A stretch of DNA of 64,000 nucleotides, from contig NZ_NPDL01000001.1 in NCBI RefSeq assembly GCF_002811475.1, forward strand, positions 496,001 to 560,000, read 5' to 3'. The notes under the pieces are model-generated. The model was not told the DNA's origin, made no database searches, and was given only the letters and a program-made list of their open reading frames with translations. Origin of the DNA: Leptospira hartskeerlii (GTDB taxonomy: Bacteria > Spirochaetota > Leptospiria > Leptospirales > Leptospiraceae). Shown here one piece after another: positions 53,264 to 63,145 of the stretch. The first letter of the stretch is position 1; the number at the start of each line of letters is the position of its first letter. The position numbers and the translations under genes are program-made.

Positions 53264-54544
53264 CTAAAATTTCTTTCTTTTTGGGCGCAAACTTCGGTAA
53301 ATTTTAAAGAGCGTCGCATCACCCCCGCCGGAATTCATACGATTTCGTAAAGACTGGAGATTATATTCCAATTTTCTTAAACTGGAAAGCTGCTCTTGGT
53401 CATATATGAATTTTAAACCTAAGAAAAGTTTTCCGGTTCTGTCCACAGAGCGCCAACAGATCTTTGCGTTCATGTGAATGGGAGGCCTTCCCTTGAATAC
53501 AAGGTCGAATTTAAGACTCTCTTTCCCGTAAACGTTATACAATATATCTTTTTGATGTATCCTTATTTTGGCGCCAGATTCGGAAATATTAAGTACATCG
53601 AATCTGTCGGTTGCCTTAATGGAATCAGAGTTGCGGATTGTGTTGATGATTCTTTCCGACAGTGCATATAGTTCGGAAAGATCTTCCGCTAATATATGTT
53701 CTTGAGGGCTTCTAATCCAAAGATATGCTTTCGGATATGAGTCTTTATCATTTTTATCGTATAAAATCGGAAGTATAAGTTCAGATTTTATCGATTCATT
53801 CTTATAACTTCTAATCGCAGAAAGAATATTCTTACCAAAGTAAGTGCTATAGTGAACGAATTGAGGCAGGAGTTCTGTATAAGAACTGGGTGCTTCTGTA
53901 TTTTGGATGTAGAAGATCTTTTTTGTTTTTCTAACGATCTCAAATTTTGAGTCTTGGCCTGATTGAAAAAGCCCGATCTTGATCTCTCCGAATTTAGGAT
54001 GTATTAACTCCTCCTTGAAGGTTTCCAATACTTCCCGAATAACGTTCAGAGAGATATGACGGTTCAATTCGAAATGTTCCGGGTGATATACTATATTTGT
54101 AGCAAATACCGAATCATTCTTAACTCGTAATCTTTCTTCTTTCCGATTGGTTTTAGCGATAGAAACTGATTCGGCTTGCATTAAAAATTCGAAATCATTA
54201 AGACGTCTGATGATCCTGCAGCTCAGTTCTATATGATGTTTCAGAGTTCTTTGTAGAATAATCCGTTCGCCCAAAGCGATCAGAGATCCTTTCTGAAAAC
54301 GTACCGCAATCTGTGCGGAATCCCCGAAAGTTTTTGTGATAATCGCCTTCGTATCGAAAGACCAATCTTTGACCGTAAGTTCTTCCATATAGAGAAAAGA
54401 TTCTGCAATTCGGGAGATTGCAGTGGGATCGGATAGAATATCCCAGGGTCTTTGATCCAATTCCCGACTGCCTATTGTCTTTTCCAAAACTGCGCCCTCT
54501 TTGTTCTCTATCATTTTCTGACGAAAAATGTCGGATGTCCCCAC
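53264..54544 (-). CDS. PilZ-like regulator of the DUF1577 type, second copy
   Basis: A 426-residue protein, divergent from the chemotaxis operon. RKEER (RxxxR, 134-138) and NISESG (NxSxxG, 319-324) are the PilZ c-di-GMP motifs, separated by about 180 residues. The same split arrangement is seen in the 14641-15918 gene. The insert includes an IQNTEAPSSYTELLPQFVHYST region with a GAF-like look. The GTG at 54544 or the ATG at 54514 may be the start. Its place beside chemotaxis genes suggests control of motility or behaviour by c-di-GMP; this is inferred. Confidence 0.7.
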   Translation of the reverse strand: MGTSDIFRQKMIENKEGAVLEKTIGSRELDQRPWDILSDPTAISRIAESFLYMEELTVKDWSFDTKAIITKTFGDSAQIAVRFQKGSLIALGERIILQRTLKHHIELSCRIIRRLNDFEFLMQAESVSIAKTNRKEERLRVKNDSVFATNIVYHPEHFELNRHISLNVIREVLETFKEELIHPKFGEIKIGLFQSGQDSKFEIVRKTKKIFYIQNTEAPSSYTELLPQFVHYSTYFGKNILSAIRSYKNESIKSELILPILYDKNDKDSYPKAYLWIRSPQEHILAEDLSELYALSERIINTIRNSDSIKATDRFDVLNISESGAKIRIHQKDILYNVYGKESLKFDLVFKGRPPIHMNAKICWRSVDRTGKLFLGLKFIYDQEQLSSLRKLEYNLQSLRNRMNSGGGDATLFKIYRSLRPKRKKF

Positions 54545-54834
54545 TGCGATCCGCGAGCCTTCTTAAAAATCCGCTAACTACTTTCCTCTTCTCTTGCGCC
54601 AATAAATTGAGCTTTGTCAAACTTCATCTATTTCTTTAGGAACAATATGCATAACGTTTATGAATAGAGTAATGCTTTTTTTACACTCAATCGAGTGATC
54701 TACCATTAATTATAATTCATATATTCAAAAGTTATAGTACCGCGTAATAATTTCGATCTATCTCAAGTCTCTAAAAATTGTTCGATTGTGATCTTTACTC
54801 AAAGACGCACAACGCTACAGGGAAGAAAGATTAT
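54545..54834. other. intergenic region upstream of the chemotaxis operon
   Basis: 290 AT-rich bases between the divergent PilZ-like gene and the chemotaxis operon. CACTC-AATC-GAGTG (54684-54697) is a perfect 5-bp inverted repeat that may be an operator. I found no convincing sigma28-type or sigma70-type promoter boxes. Confidence 0.35.
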
Positions 54835-56118
54835 ATGAGTCGGGAGTTGGATCAAATTGTGGATATGCAGGTGCTCTCCGGAGAATCAGGAATGGGAAAA
54901 ATTCTGATAATAGAGGATTCACCAGAGATTGCATTAGTCTACGATCATTTTTGTAGAAAGATGAATTGGGATTTTGATATTGCCTCAAATGGTAAGGAAG
55001 GAATGAAAAAGTTTCTTTCTGCTTCGAAACCTTATTCGGTATACATAGTCGATTTGGTGATGCCTGAACAAGATGGCGCATCTTTTATACGGGATCTAAA
55101 AAAACAGGACCCAAATGCAATTATAATAGTACAATCTTCTCTTGATGAACCTGACAAGATAATCGAAGTGATGAAGCTTGGTGTTTTCGATTATCTTCGT
55201 AAGCCGGTTACAAAAGAGGATTTTGATAGAACAGTCACCTTGGCATTTCAATGCAGCAGTCTGCGAGATTTTCAAGCGGATGTGGAAAGATCGAATCGTG
55301 ACGTATTGAAAGAGCAGTTGGATTGGTTAACGTATAAAGAATCCATTCGCAAATCCGATGAGAATTCATTATCGCTTTCCACTATAAAGTCTTTGAATAC
55401 TTCCTTTTCACAAGGCTCCGGGATAGGGGCCATTCTTTCTCTCCTTGATTTACTGAAGATGGGACATCAGACCACTGAAAACGGTGCATTAGTAAGTAAC
55501 GAAATATTAAGTCTTCTTTATGCAAGCCAGGACGTTTTAAGAAAACAACTAGGAAGTTTGTCCACTGTTCTGTCCTTGGCCGGAGAACAGGCGAAGATGG
55601 AAAAAATTTCCATCAGCGATTTGGTCCATACTTTAACTAAGCAATCAGAGACATTCGTTCCTTTTTTGGATAAGAAGGATTTAAAGATTCGGTTTTCATC
55701 CAGTAAATCGAAAGAGTCGCTCAGAGTGCAATTGGATTGGGTCGGCATCGTATTCGATGAACTAATATTGAACGCTATGAAATATTCCAAGAAGTCGACC
55801 TTCATAGATGTTTATTTTGGTAAGATCGACGGATATTTTTGCTTAGCAGTTAAGAATGTAGTCAATTCCGCCCAAGAACTTGTGGATGCGGAAAATAAGG
55901 AAGTTTTGGTAACTCGTCCTTTCTTTCGTTTACTTCCCCCCGTAGAGGAATTTTCGGAGTTAGAGAAGTTTGGAATGGGGCTCGGTTTGACAGCTGTCGA
56001 CATGATAGTGAATAAACATCGAGGAATATTTAATATTCATAATGTTTCCGATCATACTTCGCCTATAGTTGAGCCTTGTATAATGGCGGAAGCCTTCTTT
56101 CCTGTGATATCTGTGTAG
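54835..56118 (+). CDS. response-regulator/histidine-kinase-like protein (REC plus HATPase)
   Basis: About 427 residues. An N-terminal receiver domain (KILIIEDSPEIALVYDHF; phospho-Asp in VYIVDLVMPEQDG; LRKPVTKED) is followed by a helical linker. A GHKL ATPase domain comes next (N-box FDELILNAMKYSKKS, G-box FGMGLGLTAVDMIVNKHRG). I see no H-box histidine between them, so it is probably not an ordinary kinase; it may regulate or dephosphorylate CheA/CheY. ATG 54835 has GGAAGAAAG upstream; a TTG at 54778 is less likely. First gene of the chemotaxis operon, 11 bases before cheA. Confidence 0.78.
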   Translation: MSRELDQIVDMQVLSGESGMGKILIIEDSPEIALVYDHFCRKMNWDFDIASNGKEGMKKFLSASKPYSVYIVDLVMPEQDGASFIRDLKKQDPNAIIIVQSSLDEPDKIIEVMKLGVFDYLRKPVTKEDFDRTVTLAFQCSSLRDFQADVERSNRDVLKEQLDWLTYKESIRKSDENSLSLSTIKSLNTSFSQGSGIGAILSLLDLLKMGHQTTENGALVSNEILSLLYASQDVLRKQLGSLSTVLSLAGEQAKMEKISISDLVHTLTKQSETFVPFLDKKDLKIRFSSSKSKESLRVQLDWVGIVFDELILNAMKYSKKSTFIDVYFGKIDGYFCLAVKNVVNSAQELVDAENKEVLVTRPFFRLLPPVEEFSELEKFGMGLGLTAVDMIVNKHRGIFNIHNVSDHTSPIVEPCIMAEAFFPVISV

Positions 56119-56129
56119 GCGCTGAATAT

Positions 56130-58664
56130 ATGGAAGTTGATTACGAAAACCTGTTAAAAGATTATCTAGTAGAAGCTAGAGAACTTCTGGATATGGCGGA
56201 AGAGTCTATCCTCGAATTGGAAAAGAATTACCAACCGGAGCAGATCAATACTCTTTTCAGAGTGATCCATACTATAAAGGGTAACTCTGCCATTTTCGAT
56301 TTTCCATTGATCACTGGATTGGCTCATTCTTTCGAGAGTCTTTTGAATCAGTTCCGTAAAAGGGAGATTAAACCTGCAGATAAGGAGATCAGTCTTTTTT
56401 TGGATTGTATCGATGCTCTTAAGGAAATGAACGAGCGCAAAGAGAGTGTTTCGGATTCGCAAGTTTCTGAACTGATGTCGAGGATCAACGAAAGTCTGAA
56501 GACTGAGGACGAAAAATCTGAAGAAAAGGAAAAACCTAGATTCGGGTTATTCACTCCTCCTAAAAAGAATAAACCATTAATTCTTCCGTCTAGTACCGAA
56601 GGAACTTCGTTCAAAAACGGGAAGATACTGATCCCTAAAAGTTATATTACAAAAGCTAAACATGGTTGTTTTTCTCTTTTTCTGGTTAAATTCCGGGAGA
56701 AGGATCAGGAAGACAAAAATTACTCCAGAGCCATAGAGAAGTTTTCCGATTTAGGGATAGTTTTGGATCATGGGGATTTTGAAGGGAAGAACGGAACTCA
56801 TTCGAGTCTATCGGAAAATAGGACACATTATTTAATCTTAATGTATTCTAAGGATAAAGAAAGTTTTATGAAACTTTCTCCTGTTTCTTTGCTTTCAGTT
56901 TCTACAATCTTTAGGCCTCAATTAAATGAAAGTCCTTCCGTGTCTCAGTCTATATCAGACCGATCGTCTCGACCAACTTCCGAGCCTGAAAGTAATCCGT
57001 CCAAGTCCAAAGAGGTTTCGGCAGAATATTATCTGAAGATCCCTCTGCAGCTTCTGGATCATATGATCAATCTTGCAGGCGAAACAATAATCGTAAGAAA
57101 CCAACTCCTTCAAAAGATAGAAAGCTACGACGATCCGTCTTTGTTGTCTATAGTTCGGAATTTAAGCCAGTTAATCACATCCTCTCAAGAGAGTGTTATG
57201 CGAACTAGGCTGCAAAAATTGGAATCTCTTTATAAGAGGATTCCTAGATTGATCCATGATCTTGAGAAGACTACTGGAAAGGAAGTTGAACTTTTCCTAG
57301 AAGGAGGCGAGGTCGAACTTGATAAGAGTATAATAGATTCGATTTCCGATCCTATTATGCATATGATTCGGAACTCCGTTGACCACGGGGTAGAATCTCC
57401 CAATGAGCGCGTCTCGGCGGGAAAACCTCGAAAAGGGAAAATACATTTATCAGCCTCGTTAAGAGGAGGAAACGTTATCCTCAAAGTTGAAGACGATGGT
57501 AGAGGATTGAACATCGACAGCATTAAAAATAAGGCAATCGAAAGGGGACTTATAACACGAGAGGAGGCGCAAAGAAAATCTCCGGAAGAATTATCTGAAT
57601 TTATTTTTTCTCCAGGGTTCAGCACTGCTCATGCAGTGTCTTCCACGTCGGGACGGGGCGTCGGCATGGATGTAGTAAAGATGAATTTTCAGAAAGCCGG
57701 AGGGACTGTCTCCGTTTCATCAAAGCAAGGTATAGGAACTTCGGTTATCGCCTCCTTACCTCAGACACTTTCCATTATAAACTGCCAAATGGTTAAGACT
57801 TCGGGAATGCTTTTCGCAATACCTCAGCAGAATATTTCTGAGCTTATTTTACTCGATAGAAGATCCGTATCATATCTGGAAAAGAAGATGGTGTATCAAC
57901 TAAGAGGTCATCTACTTCCTCTAATCAATACAGGAGAAATACTCGGATTGTCTTCCGATCTTTCGGCAGATCGGAACGATAAATACATCGTGGTCGTTCA
58001 CACAGAAAAACATAAATTCGGAATGTTGATCGAAGAGATCGAAAATCCTGAAGAGATCGTAGTCAAGCCACTCTCAAAGGATTTGGCAAAGATTAATCTT
58101 TATACCGGAGCTGCGATCTTGGGCGACGGAAATGTTGCGTTGATATTGGATATTTCCGGGATTAGCAAATTCTTAAAGTTGCATACTAACGTAAAAGAGG
58201 AGCTTCGCTCCAAAACTATCCGTGAAATCACCGAAAGGGAACATTATCTTCTATTCTCCGTCAATAAGCAGATGTTCGGATTAGATTCAAGGTCCGTGAT
58301 CAGGATCGAACAAGTGGATCCAAAATACTTCGAAAGATTCATTGATAGCGAAGTGGTCCAATACCGCGGAGAAGTCATAGAACTTTGTAGATTGGACAGT
58401 TATTTCAACCTGAAAGACGAGAATAAGGATACCGAGCGGACTATGATACTGATCCAGACTTCTTTAGGGAAAAAGGGAATCCTTGTACAAGAAATCCATA
58501 ATGTTGTGGGAGAAATCGGTTCTTTTACTAAGAACGAAGACCGATCTTCCGGAGTTATCGGTAGCGGGATTGTCGCCGGACAAACTGTTATCGTAATCGA
58601 TCCCATTGTTGTTTTGAAAAAGATCGGAAAAGATCAGATTCGTCAGGAAATTATTTCGGGGTGA
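56130..58664 (+). CDS. cheA: chemotaxis histidine kinase CheA with two CheW-like domains
   Basis: About 844 residues. P1 phosphotransfer domain with H47 (RVIHTIKGNS); a P2-like spacer domain (about 150-290); dimerisation helices (LDHMINLAGETIIVRNQLLQ). The ATPase domain shows N box MHMIRNSVDHG, KVEDDGRGL and SGRGVGMDVVKMNFQKAGG. A CheW-like P5 domain (about 560-700) follows, and then a second CheW-like domain (about 715-840: YLLFSVNKQMFGLDSRSV). A second CheW domain is uncommon and may bind another receptor or form different arrays. Start ATG 56130 by homology. Overlaps no gene; cheW follows after 3 bases. Confidence 0.9.
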   Translation: MEVDYENLLKDYLVEARELLDMAEESILELEKNYQPEQINTLFRVIHTIKGNSAIFDFPLITGLAHSFESLLNQFRKREIKPADKEISLFLDCIDALKEMNERKESVSDSQVSELMSRINESLKTEDEKSEEKEKPRFGLFTPPKKNKPLILPSSTEGTSFKNGKILIPKSYITKAKHGCFSLFLVKFREKDQEDKNYSRAIEKFSDLGIVLDHGDFEGKNGTHSSLSENRTHYLILMYSKDKESFMKLSPVSLLSVSTIFRPQLNESPSVSQSISDRSSRPTSEPESNPSKSKEVSAEYYLKIPLQLLDHMINLAGETIIVRNQLLQKIESYDDPSLLSIVRNLSQLITSSQESVMRTRLQKLESLYKRIPRLIHDLEKTTGKEVELFLEGGEVELDKSIIDSISDPIMHMIRNSVDHGVESPNERVSAGKPRKGKIHLSASLRGGNVILKVEDDGRGLNIDSIKNKAIERGLITREEAQRKSPEELSEFIFSPGFSTAHAVSSTSGRGVGMDVVKMNFQKAGGTVSVSSKQGIGTSVIASLPQTLSIINCQMVKTSGMLFAIPQQNISELILLDRRSVSYLEKKMVYQLRGHLLPLINTGEILGLSSDLSADRNDKYIVVVHTEKHKFGMLIEEIENPEEIVVKPLSKDLAKINLYTGAAILGDGNVALILDISGISKFLKLHTNVKEELRSKTIREITEREHYLLFSVNKQMFGLDSRSVIRIEQVDPKYFERFIDSEVVQYRGEVIELCRLDSYFNLKDENKDTERTMILIQTSLGKKGILVQEIHNVVGEIGSFTKNEDRSSGVIGSGIVAGQTVIVIDPIVVLKKIGKDQIRQEIISG

Positions 58665-58667
58665 TGC

Positions 58668-59111
58668 ATGGTAGAGCAGGAAGATAAGAAACAATATTTA
58701 TCATTTTTCCTTGGAACCGAAATTTACGGACTTCCTTTAGAAGGATGTAAGGAAGTGGATCACAACAAAAGAATATTAAAAGTTCCTCATTCTCCTGATT
58801 ATATTGAAGGGATCGTAAACTTACGAGGAGACCTTGTTACTATACTTAATTTGAGATCGCTCTTTGGAAAGGATCGCATAAGCGGAGAAGGAAAACATTC
58901 TCTTATTCGTTTAAAAGGAAAAAAAGAAACCTTCGCTATTCTTTCCGATTCAGTTTCGGATATCGTAGAAGTTGCGAGCAAAGATCTGGAGAGTTGTCCT
59001 TCTCATTTAAACGAGCAAGAGGCAAGATTCATACGAAACGTAACTATTTTAAAAGATAAGACAATGATAATTTTGAACAGGGAAGAATTGCTACGTCTGG
59101 AAGACGAGTGA
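58668..59111 (+). CDS. cheW: chemotaxis coupling protein CheW
   Basis: A 147-residue CheW. Motifs: [21 protein letters not shown] (about 10-30), [29 protein letters not shown] (about 40-68) and a C-terminal ERIIL-type region ([15 protein letters not shown]). It bridges receptors and CheA. Immediately downstream of cheA and 10 bases before the receptor gene, in pathway order. Confidence 0.92.
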   Translation: MVEQEDKKQYLSFFLGTEIYGLPLEGCKEVDHNKRILKVPHSPDYIEGIVNLRGDLVTILNLRSLFGKDRISGEGKHSLIRLKGKKETFAILSDSVSDIVEVASKDLESCPSHLNEQEARFIRNVTILKDKTMIILNREELLRLEDE

Positions 59112-59121
59112 GGAGTATTAT

Positions 59122-60732
59122 ATGCTAGGTTTTGTTTCTCAAGGAAATGAAAAGGAAAGTGAGAAAAAACAAATGTCCACAACGTTAACGGATATTGAAC
59201 GTTTTGTAAAAGAAGGGACCACCCTTGTTTCAATGACCGACTTGAAGGGACGAGTTATTTATGCTAACAAGGAATTCTTGGAAATAGCGGGTCTAACCAA
59301 CGATGAACTAGTTGGAAAGCCCCATAATGTTGTTCGACACCCGGATATACCTAGAAGTGTATTTAAGGATTTTTGGGAAACGATCCAGAGCGGTAAACCG
59401 TGGCGAGGGATCGTTAAGAATAGATCCAAAAACGGGGACCATTATTGGGTGGATGCGAACGTAGCGCCAAAAGTAGAAAACGGAAATATCGTAGGCTTTA
59501 TGTCGGTCAGGCGAACTCCTACACGTCAGCAAGTTGAAGCCGCTTCTAAATTGTATTCGGATATACTCTCCGGAAAAAGTAAACTAGAGCCTACTCAAAA
59601 GAAAAAAATATCCATCAGGACAAAGTTATTTCTGTTCATCTTTTTAGGTGTGTTCGGTCTAGGAAGCTTAGCGGTTTCTGAATCTATCGGTTTAGTTTCG
59701 GAAGTGACTATCGGGATTGCAGGATTTTTTGCAGCTCTCCAAATCTTACTAGGTGGTTATCTCACTTTTTATATTCTGAAACCTTTAAAAGAGGCCACGG
59801 ATATCGCAAACAAAATAGCGACCGGAGATCTTTCTGTCAACATCGCTCATAATCGCAACGATGAATTAGGCGAATTGGGGAAAGCGATCTTGAACATGCT
59901 GATCAATACGGCGGCTTTAATCTCTCGTTTGAAAGAGAACGGAGATATACTTTTCTCTTCCGCTCAAGACTTATCAGGAGCTAGTCTGAATTTATCCTCG
60001 GGAATCGAGGAAATGTCACAACAATCTCAAACGATCGCAGCAGCAGCAACTCAGATGAATCAGAATTTGAATGTTGTTTCGAGTTCCATCGAAGAAATGT
60101 CTGTTTCTGTAGGAGAAGTCGCGAAAAAGGCAGCCGACTCGGCAAAGATCGCAAGGGAAGCGAATTCCACCGCGATCGAAACCAGTAGGGTTGTAAAAGA
60201 GTTAGGTGAGAACGCGAATGAGATCGGGAATGTAATCGAAAGTATTTCCAATATTGCCGCTCAAACCAAACTTCTTGCGTTAAACGCGGCTATCGAAGCT
60301 GCGGGAGCAGGAGATGCTGGTAAGGGTTTTGCTGTAGTCGCATCGGAAGTAAAAGAGCTCGCTCGTCAGTCTGCGGAATCTTCCGAAGAGATTAAAAGTA
60401 AGATTTCCGCCATACAGAAAAGTACGGAAAAGGTGATCGAATCCATCGGTAAAATTACGAGTGTTATCGCTGAAGTAAACGAGATCAGCGGAAGTATCGC
60501 TTCTGCAGTGGAAGAACAGTCCATCACAACTAAGGAGATTGCGGCTAATGTCAGTCAGACTTCGCTAACTTCTAACGATGTCACTAAAAACATCAACGGG
60601 ATCTCTACTGCTTCTCTAGATGGCGCTAAGGACTCAAACAGTGTATCTAAACTTTCCCAATCTTTACAGGACCTTGCCGCAGGCCTGACAATGTTGGTGA
60701 ATCAATTCAAAATTTCTAATACGACAAAGTAA
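59122..60732 (+). CDS. aer: Aer-like PAS-domain chemoreceptor
   Basis: A 536-residue receptor probably sensing oxygen or redox through a FAD-binding PAS domain (about 25-125; the Aer pattern [16 protein letters not shown], then [24 protein letters not shown]). Two adjacent hydrophobic segments form a membrane hairpin (about 160-215), then HAMP ([20 protein letters not shown]). A methyl-accepting signalling domain follows with the hairpin tip [35 protein letters not shown]. No periplasmic sensor domain, as in Aer. Gene follows cheW by 10 bases; GAGGAG site upstream. Confidence 0.88.
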   Translation: MLGFVSQGNEKESEKKQMSTTLTDIERFVKEGTTLVSMTDLKGRVIYANKEFLEIAGLTNDELVGKPHNVVRHPDIPRSVFKDFWETIQSGKPWRGIVKNRSKNGDHYWVDANVAPKVENGNIVGFMSVRRTPTRQQVEAASKLYSDILSGKSKLEPTQKKKISIRTKLFLFIFLGVFGLGSLAVSESIGLVSEVTIGIAGFFAALQILLGGYLTFYILKPLKEATDIANKIATGDLSVNIAHNRNDELGELGKAILNMLINTAALISRLKENGDILFSSAQDLSGASLNLSSGIEEMSQQSQTIAAAATQMNQNLNVVSSSIEEMSVSVGEVAKKAADSAKIAREANSTAIETSRVVKELGENANEIGNVIESISNIAAQTKLLALNAAIEAAGAGDAGKGFAVVASEVKELARQSAESSEEIKSKISAIQKSTEKVIESIGKITSVIAEVNEISGSIASAVEEQSITTKEIAANVSQTSLTSNDVTKNINGISTASLDGAKDSNSVSKLSQSLQDLAAGLTMLVNQFKISNTTK

Positions 60733-60744
60733 AAGGTGAGTATC

Positions 60745-61824
60745 TTGGAACTACCTGTGGAGAAAAGCAAAGTGACCCGAAAGACATCTGTTTTTGTCGT
60801 AGATGACTCTTTGGTCTATCGGAACCTTCTTCGGAACACCTTTTCGCAAGATAGTGAGATCGAATTTTTAGGAGCGGCGATAGACGGCAAGTTCGCGCTT
60901 CCTAAGATCGCTCAACTGAAACCGGATTTCGTGATTTTGGATGTAGAAATGCCTCAAATGAATGGGATCCAAACGTTGGAGGAAATTAAATCTAAATTTC
61001 CCGACACACGGGTGATTATGCTTAGTTCTCTCACGCAAGAGGGTGCTAAGATCACTTTGAAAGCCTTGGATATGGGGGCGATCGATTTCGTACCGAAACC
61101 AAATGGAGGACAGGACGGAGCGTTAAACGAAACCTTGGAGTTATTAACCTCCAAGATCAAAGCTCTTAGTCCGATCAAACCAATCGTTCAGAGTCAGTTC
61201 GAAAAGAAAAATATACCCGTTAAAACGATCCAAACCCGAAGGGAGAAAGATTGTGCGATATGTGCAATAGGTATATCTACCGGTGGACCGATCGCTTTGC
61301 GTCAATTATTCCTAAAACTACCGTCTGATCTTAATGGGAGCATTGTGGTCGCTCAGCACATGCCTCCTTTGTTCACCAACTATCTCGCAGAAAGTCTTTC
61401 ACAGGCTGCAAATATGCTGATCAAAGAGGCGGAAGACGGTGAGGTTTTACAGAAAGGAGCTGCCTATATAGCTCCGGGAGGAAAACAACTCGAGATAGTC
61501 AATGGCTCTTCAGGACCTACTGCAAGAGTGTTTAACGGGCCGGAAGAAGAGTTATGCAAACCGTCCGTAAATATCCTCTTCAAATCTTTAGCAGAAAATT
61601 TTCCCAAAGAAACTACCGCGATCATTATGACCGGAATGGGAGAGGACGGTTATCTCGGGATGAAGGAGTTAAAGAAGAACGGTGCATACTTGATCGCACA
61701 GAATCGGGAATCATGTACCGTTTTCGGGATGCCCAATCGCCCGGTACAGGAAGGGCTTGTCGATGAAGTGTTGGATGTGGACAGCATCGCGGAAAAGATC
61801 TCCAACTTATTACAAGGGAACTAA
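60745..61824 (+). CDS. cheB: chemotaxis methylesterase CheB
   Basis: About 359 residues. A receiver domain with D20/D21 (VVDDSLVYR) and D66 (VILDVEMPQMNG) is followed by a linker and a CheB catalytic domain with the Ser-His-Asp triad (GISTGGPIAL; AQHMPPLFT; TGMGEDGYLGMK). It removes methyl groups from receptors. The best ribosome site (AAAGGTGAG) fits a TTG at 60745; a GTG at 60736 would add three residues. It lies 3-12 bases after the receptor gene. Confidence 0.9.
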   Translation: MELPVEKSKVTRKTSVFVVDDSLVYRNLLRNTFSQDSEIEFLGAAIDGKFALPKIAQLKPDFVILDVEMPQMNGIQTLEEIKSKFPDTRVIMLSSLTQEGAKITLKALDMGAIDFVPKPNGGQDGALNETLELLTSKIKALSPIKPIVQSQFEKKNIPVKTIQTRREKDCAICAIGISTGGPIALRQLFLKLPSDLNGSIVVAQHMPPLFTNYLAESLSQAANMLIKEAEDGEVLQKGAAYIAPGGKQLEIVNGSSGPTARVFNGPEEELCKPSVNILFKSLAENFPKETTAIIMTGMGEDGYLGMKELKKNGAYLIAQNRESCTVFGMPNRPVQEGLVDEVLDVDSIAEKISNLLQGN

Positions 61825-61829
61825 TTATA

Positions 61830-62672
61830 ATGCAAGATGCCACCCTCGAATTGATGGAAGTGATAAAACTAGCGACGGGTATATCCTTGACTGAAGAGAA
61901 AATTTATCTTTTGGAAAGCCGTCTTTCAGATATATTATCGGATTATAATTTATCCGATTTCGGCCAACTCTCTAAAAAATTCACAGAAGGTCATGATCTT
62001 GAATTTAAGGAAAAAGTGATAGATAGAGTAACAACTCATGAAACAAGGTTTTTTCGGGATGAAAGTATTTTTGGAGCGATCTTAGAAAGGATCATACCTG
62101 AAATATTGGAAAGAAAGCAGCAGAAAGATAATAAGATCAAGATTTGGTCTGCAGCTTGTTCTACCGGACAAGAACCATATTCCGTAGCGATCTCTATCCA
62201 CGAAAAGTATCCGCAATTATTTAAGAATATCAGCATAATCGCAACGGATATAGCAAAAGATACAATAGAAAAAGCCAAAAACGGAGTTTATTCTGCCTTT
62301 GAGATTGGAAGGGGACTGTCCGAAGCCCATCTTGCCAAGTATTTCGATCCAGTCTCTAAAGGGTTGTACGTCGTAAACGAGGAGATACGATCCGTCATAG
62401 AATTTAAACAGCATAATCTGATCTACGATCCTTATCCTTCCAACTGCGATTTGATCCTATGCAGGAATGTGTCCTATTATTTTGACCAGCAGGAAAGAAA
62501 AAATTTATTCAATAAAATAGAGCAGGCTTTGGATCAAGACAGCTTTCTTATTTTAGGTTCTGCCGAGTCTATATCGGAATATTCGAAAAATTTTATCATT
62601 CGTGAATTCGGCTTATGCCGCTTCTATGAATTGAATCCTTCCAACTTCACGTTATTTATTAAAGGAGCTTAA
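61830..62672 (+). CDS. cheR: chemotaxis methyltransferase CheR
   Basis: A 280-residue SAM-dependent methyltransferase. N-terminal all-alpha domain (IKLATGISLTEEKIYLLESRLSD), the THETRFFRD motif (about 68-76), SAM motif IWSAACSTGQEPYSVAI (about 104-120) and LILCRNVSYYFDQQ. The family usually has CRNVLIYF at the last motif; here Ser-Tyr replaces Leu-Ile. It methylates receptor glutamates, opposing CheB. Five bases after cheB, three bases before cheY. Confidence 0.9.
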   Translation: MQDATLELMEVIKLATGISLTEEKIYLLESRLSDILSDYNLSDFGQLSKKFTEGHDLEFKEKVIDRVTTHETRFFRDESIFGAILERIIPEILERKQQKDNKIKIWSAACSTGQEPYSVAISIHEKYPQLFKNISIIATDIAKDTIEKAKNGVYSAFEIGRGLSEAHLAKYFDPVSKGLYVVNEEIRSVIEFKQHNLIYDPYPSNCDLILCRNVSYYFDQQERKNLFNKIEQALDQDSFLILGSAESISEYSKNFIIREFGLCRFYELNPSNFTLFIKGA

Positions 62673-62675
62673 TAT

Positions 62676-63038
62676 ATGGGGAACTTAAGAATACTAGCAG
62701 TAGACGACTCAGCCACTATGAGAAGTCTTGTCCAACAAACATTGGGGATAGGCGGCTATGAAGTCACTCTTGCATCTGATGGAAAGGAGGGCATAGACAA
62801 ATTCGGCGATTCCGATTACGATCTGGTCATAACGGATATAAATATGCCCGTGATGGATGGGCTTACTTTTATACGGGAAGTCAGAAAAAGGAATGCGGAC
62901 GTACCCATTCTGACCTTGACTACCGAGTCAGAAGAAAATATAAAACAGAAGGGAGCCGAAGCCGGAGCGAATGGATGGATCATTAAACCGTTTCGGCCTG
63001 CACAATTTCTGGATATTATAAAGCAAGTTATGCAGTGA
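62676..63038 (+). CDS. cheY: chemotaxis response regulator CheY
   Basis: A 120-residue single-domain receiver. Acid pair D10/D11, phosphorylation D54 (VITDINMPVMDG), T82 or T83 (LTLTTES) and K104 (WIIKPFRPAQF) are in place. A stand-alone CheY would carry the signal from CheA to the flagellar switch. It is the last gene of the operon, followed by a strong hairpin. Confidence 0.92.
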   Translation: MGNLRILAVDDSATMRSLVQQTLGIGGYEVTLASDGKEGIDKFGDSDYDLVITDINMPVMDGLTFIREVRKRNADVPILTLTTESEENIKQKGAEAGANGWIIKPFRPAQFLDIIKQVMQ

Positions 63039-63107
63039 GATCGGATCCTTATTTTCCGAAAACAATTCTTTATATTTGTTGGATGAGGATCGCACAAGTA
63101 GATTTTG

Positions 63108-63139
63108 TTTATGGAAGCCGTCTGAACGGCTTCCATAAA
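63108..63139. terminator. bidirectional terminator hairpin between cheY and SDR gene
   Basis: TTTATGGAAGCCGT-CTGA-ACGGCTTCCATAAA, a perfect 14-bp stem with a 4-base loop, centred between the cheY stop (63038) and the convergent SDR stop (63146). There is no long T-run on either side, so efficiency is uncertain, but placement and stability favour a shared terminator. Confidence 0.8.
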
Positions 63140-63145
63140 TTCACG

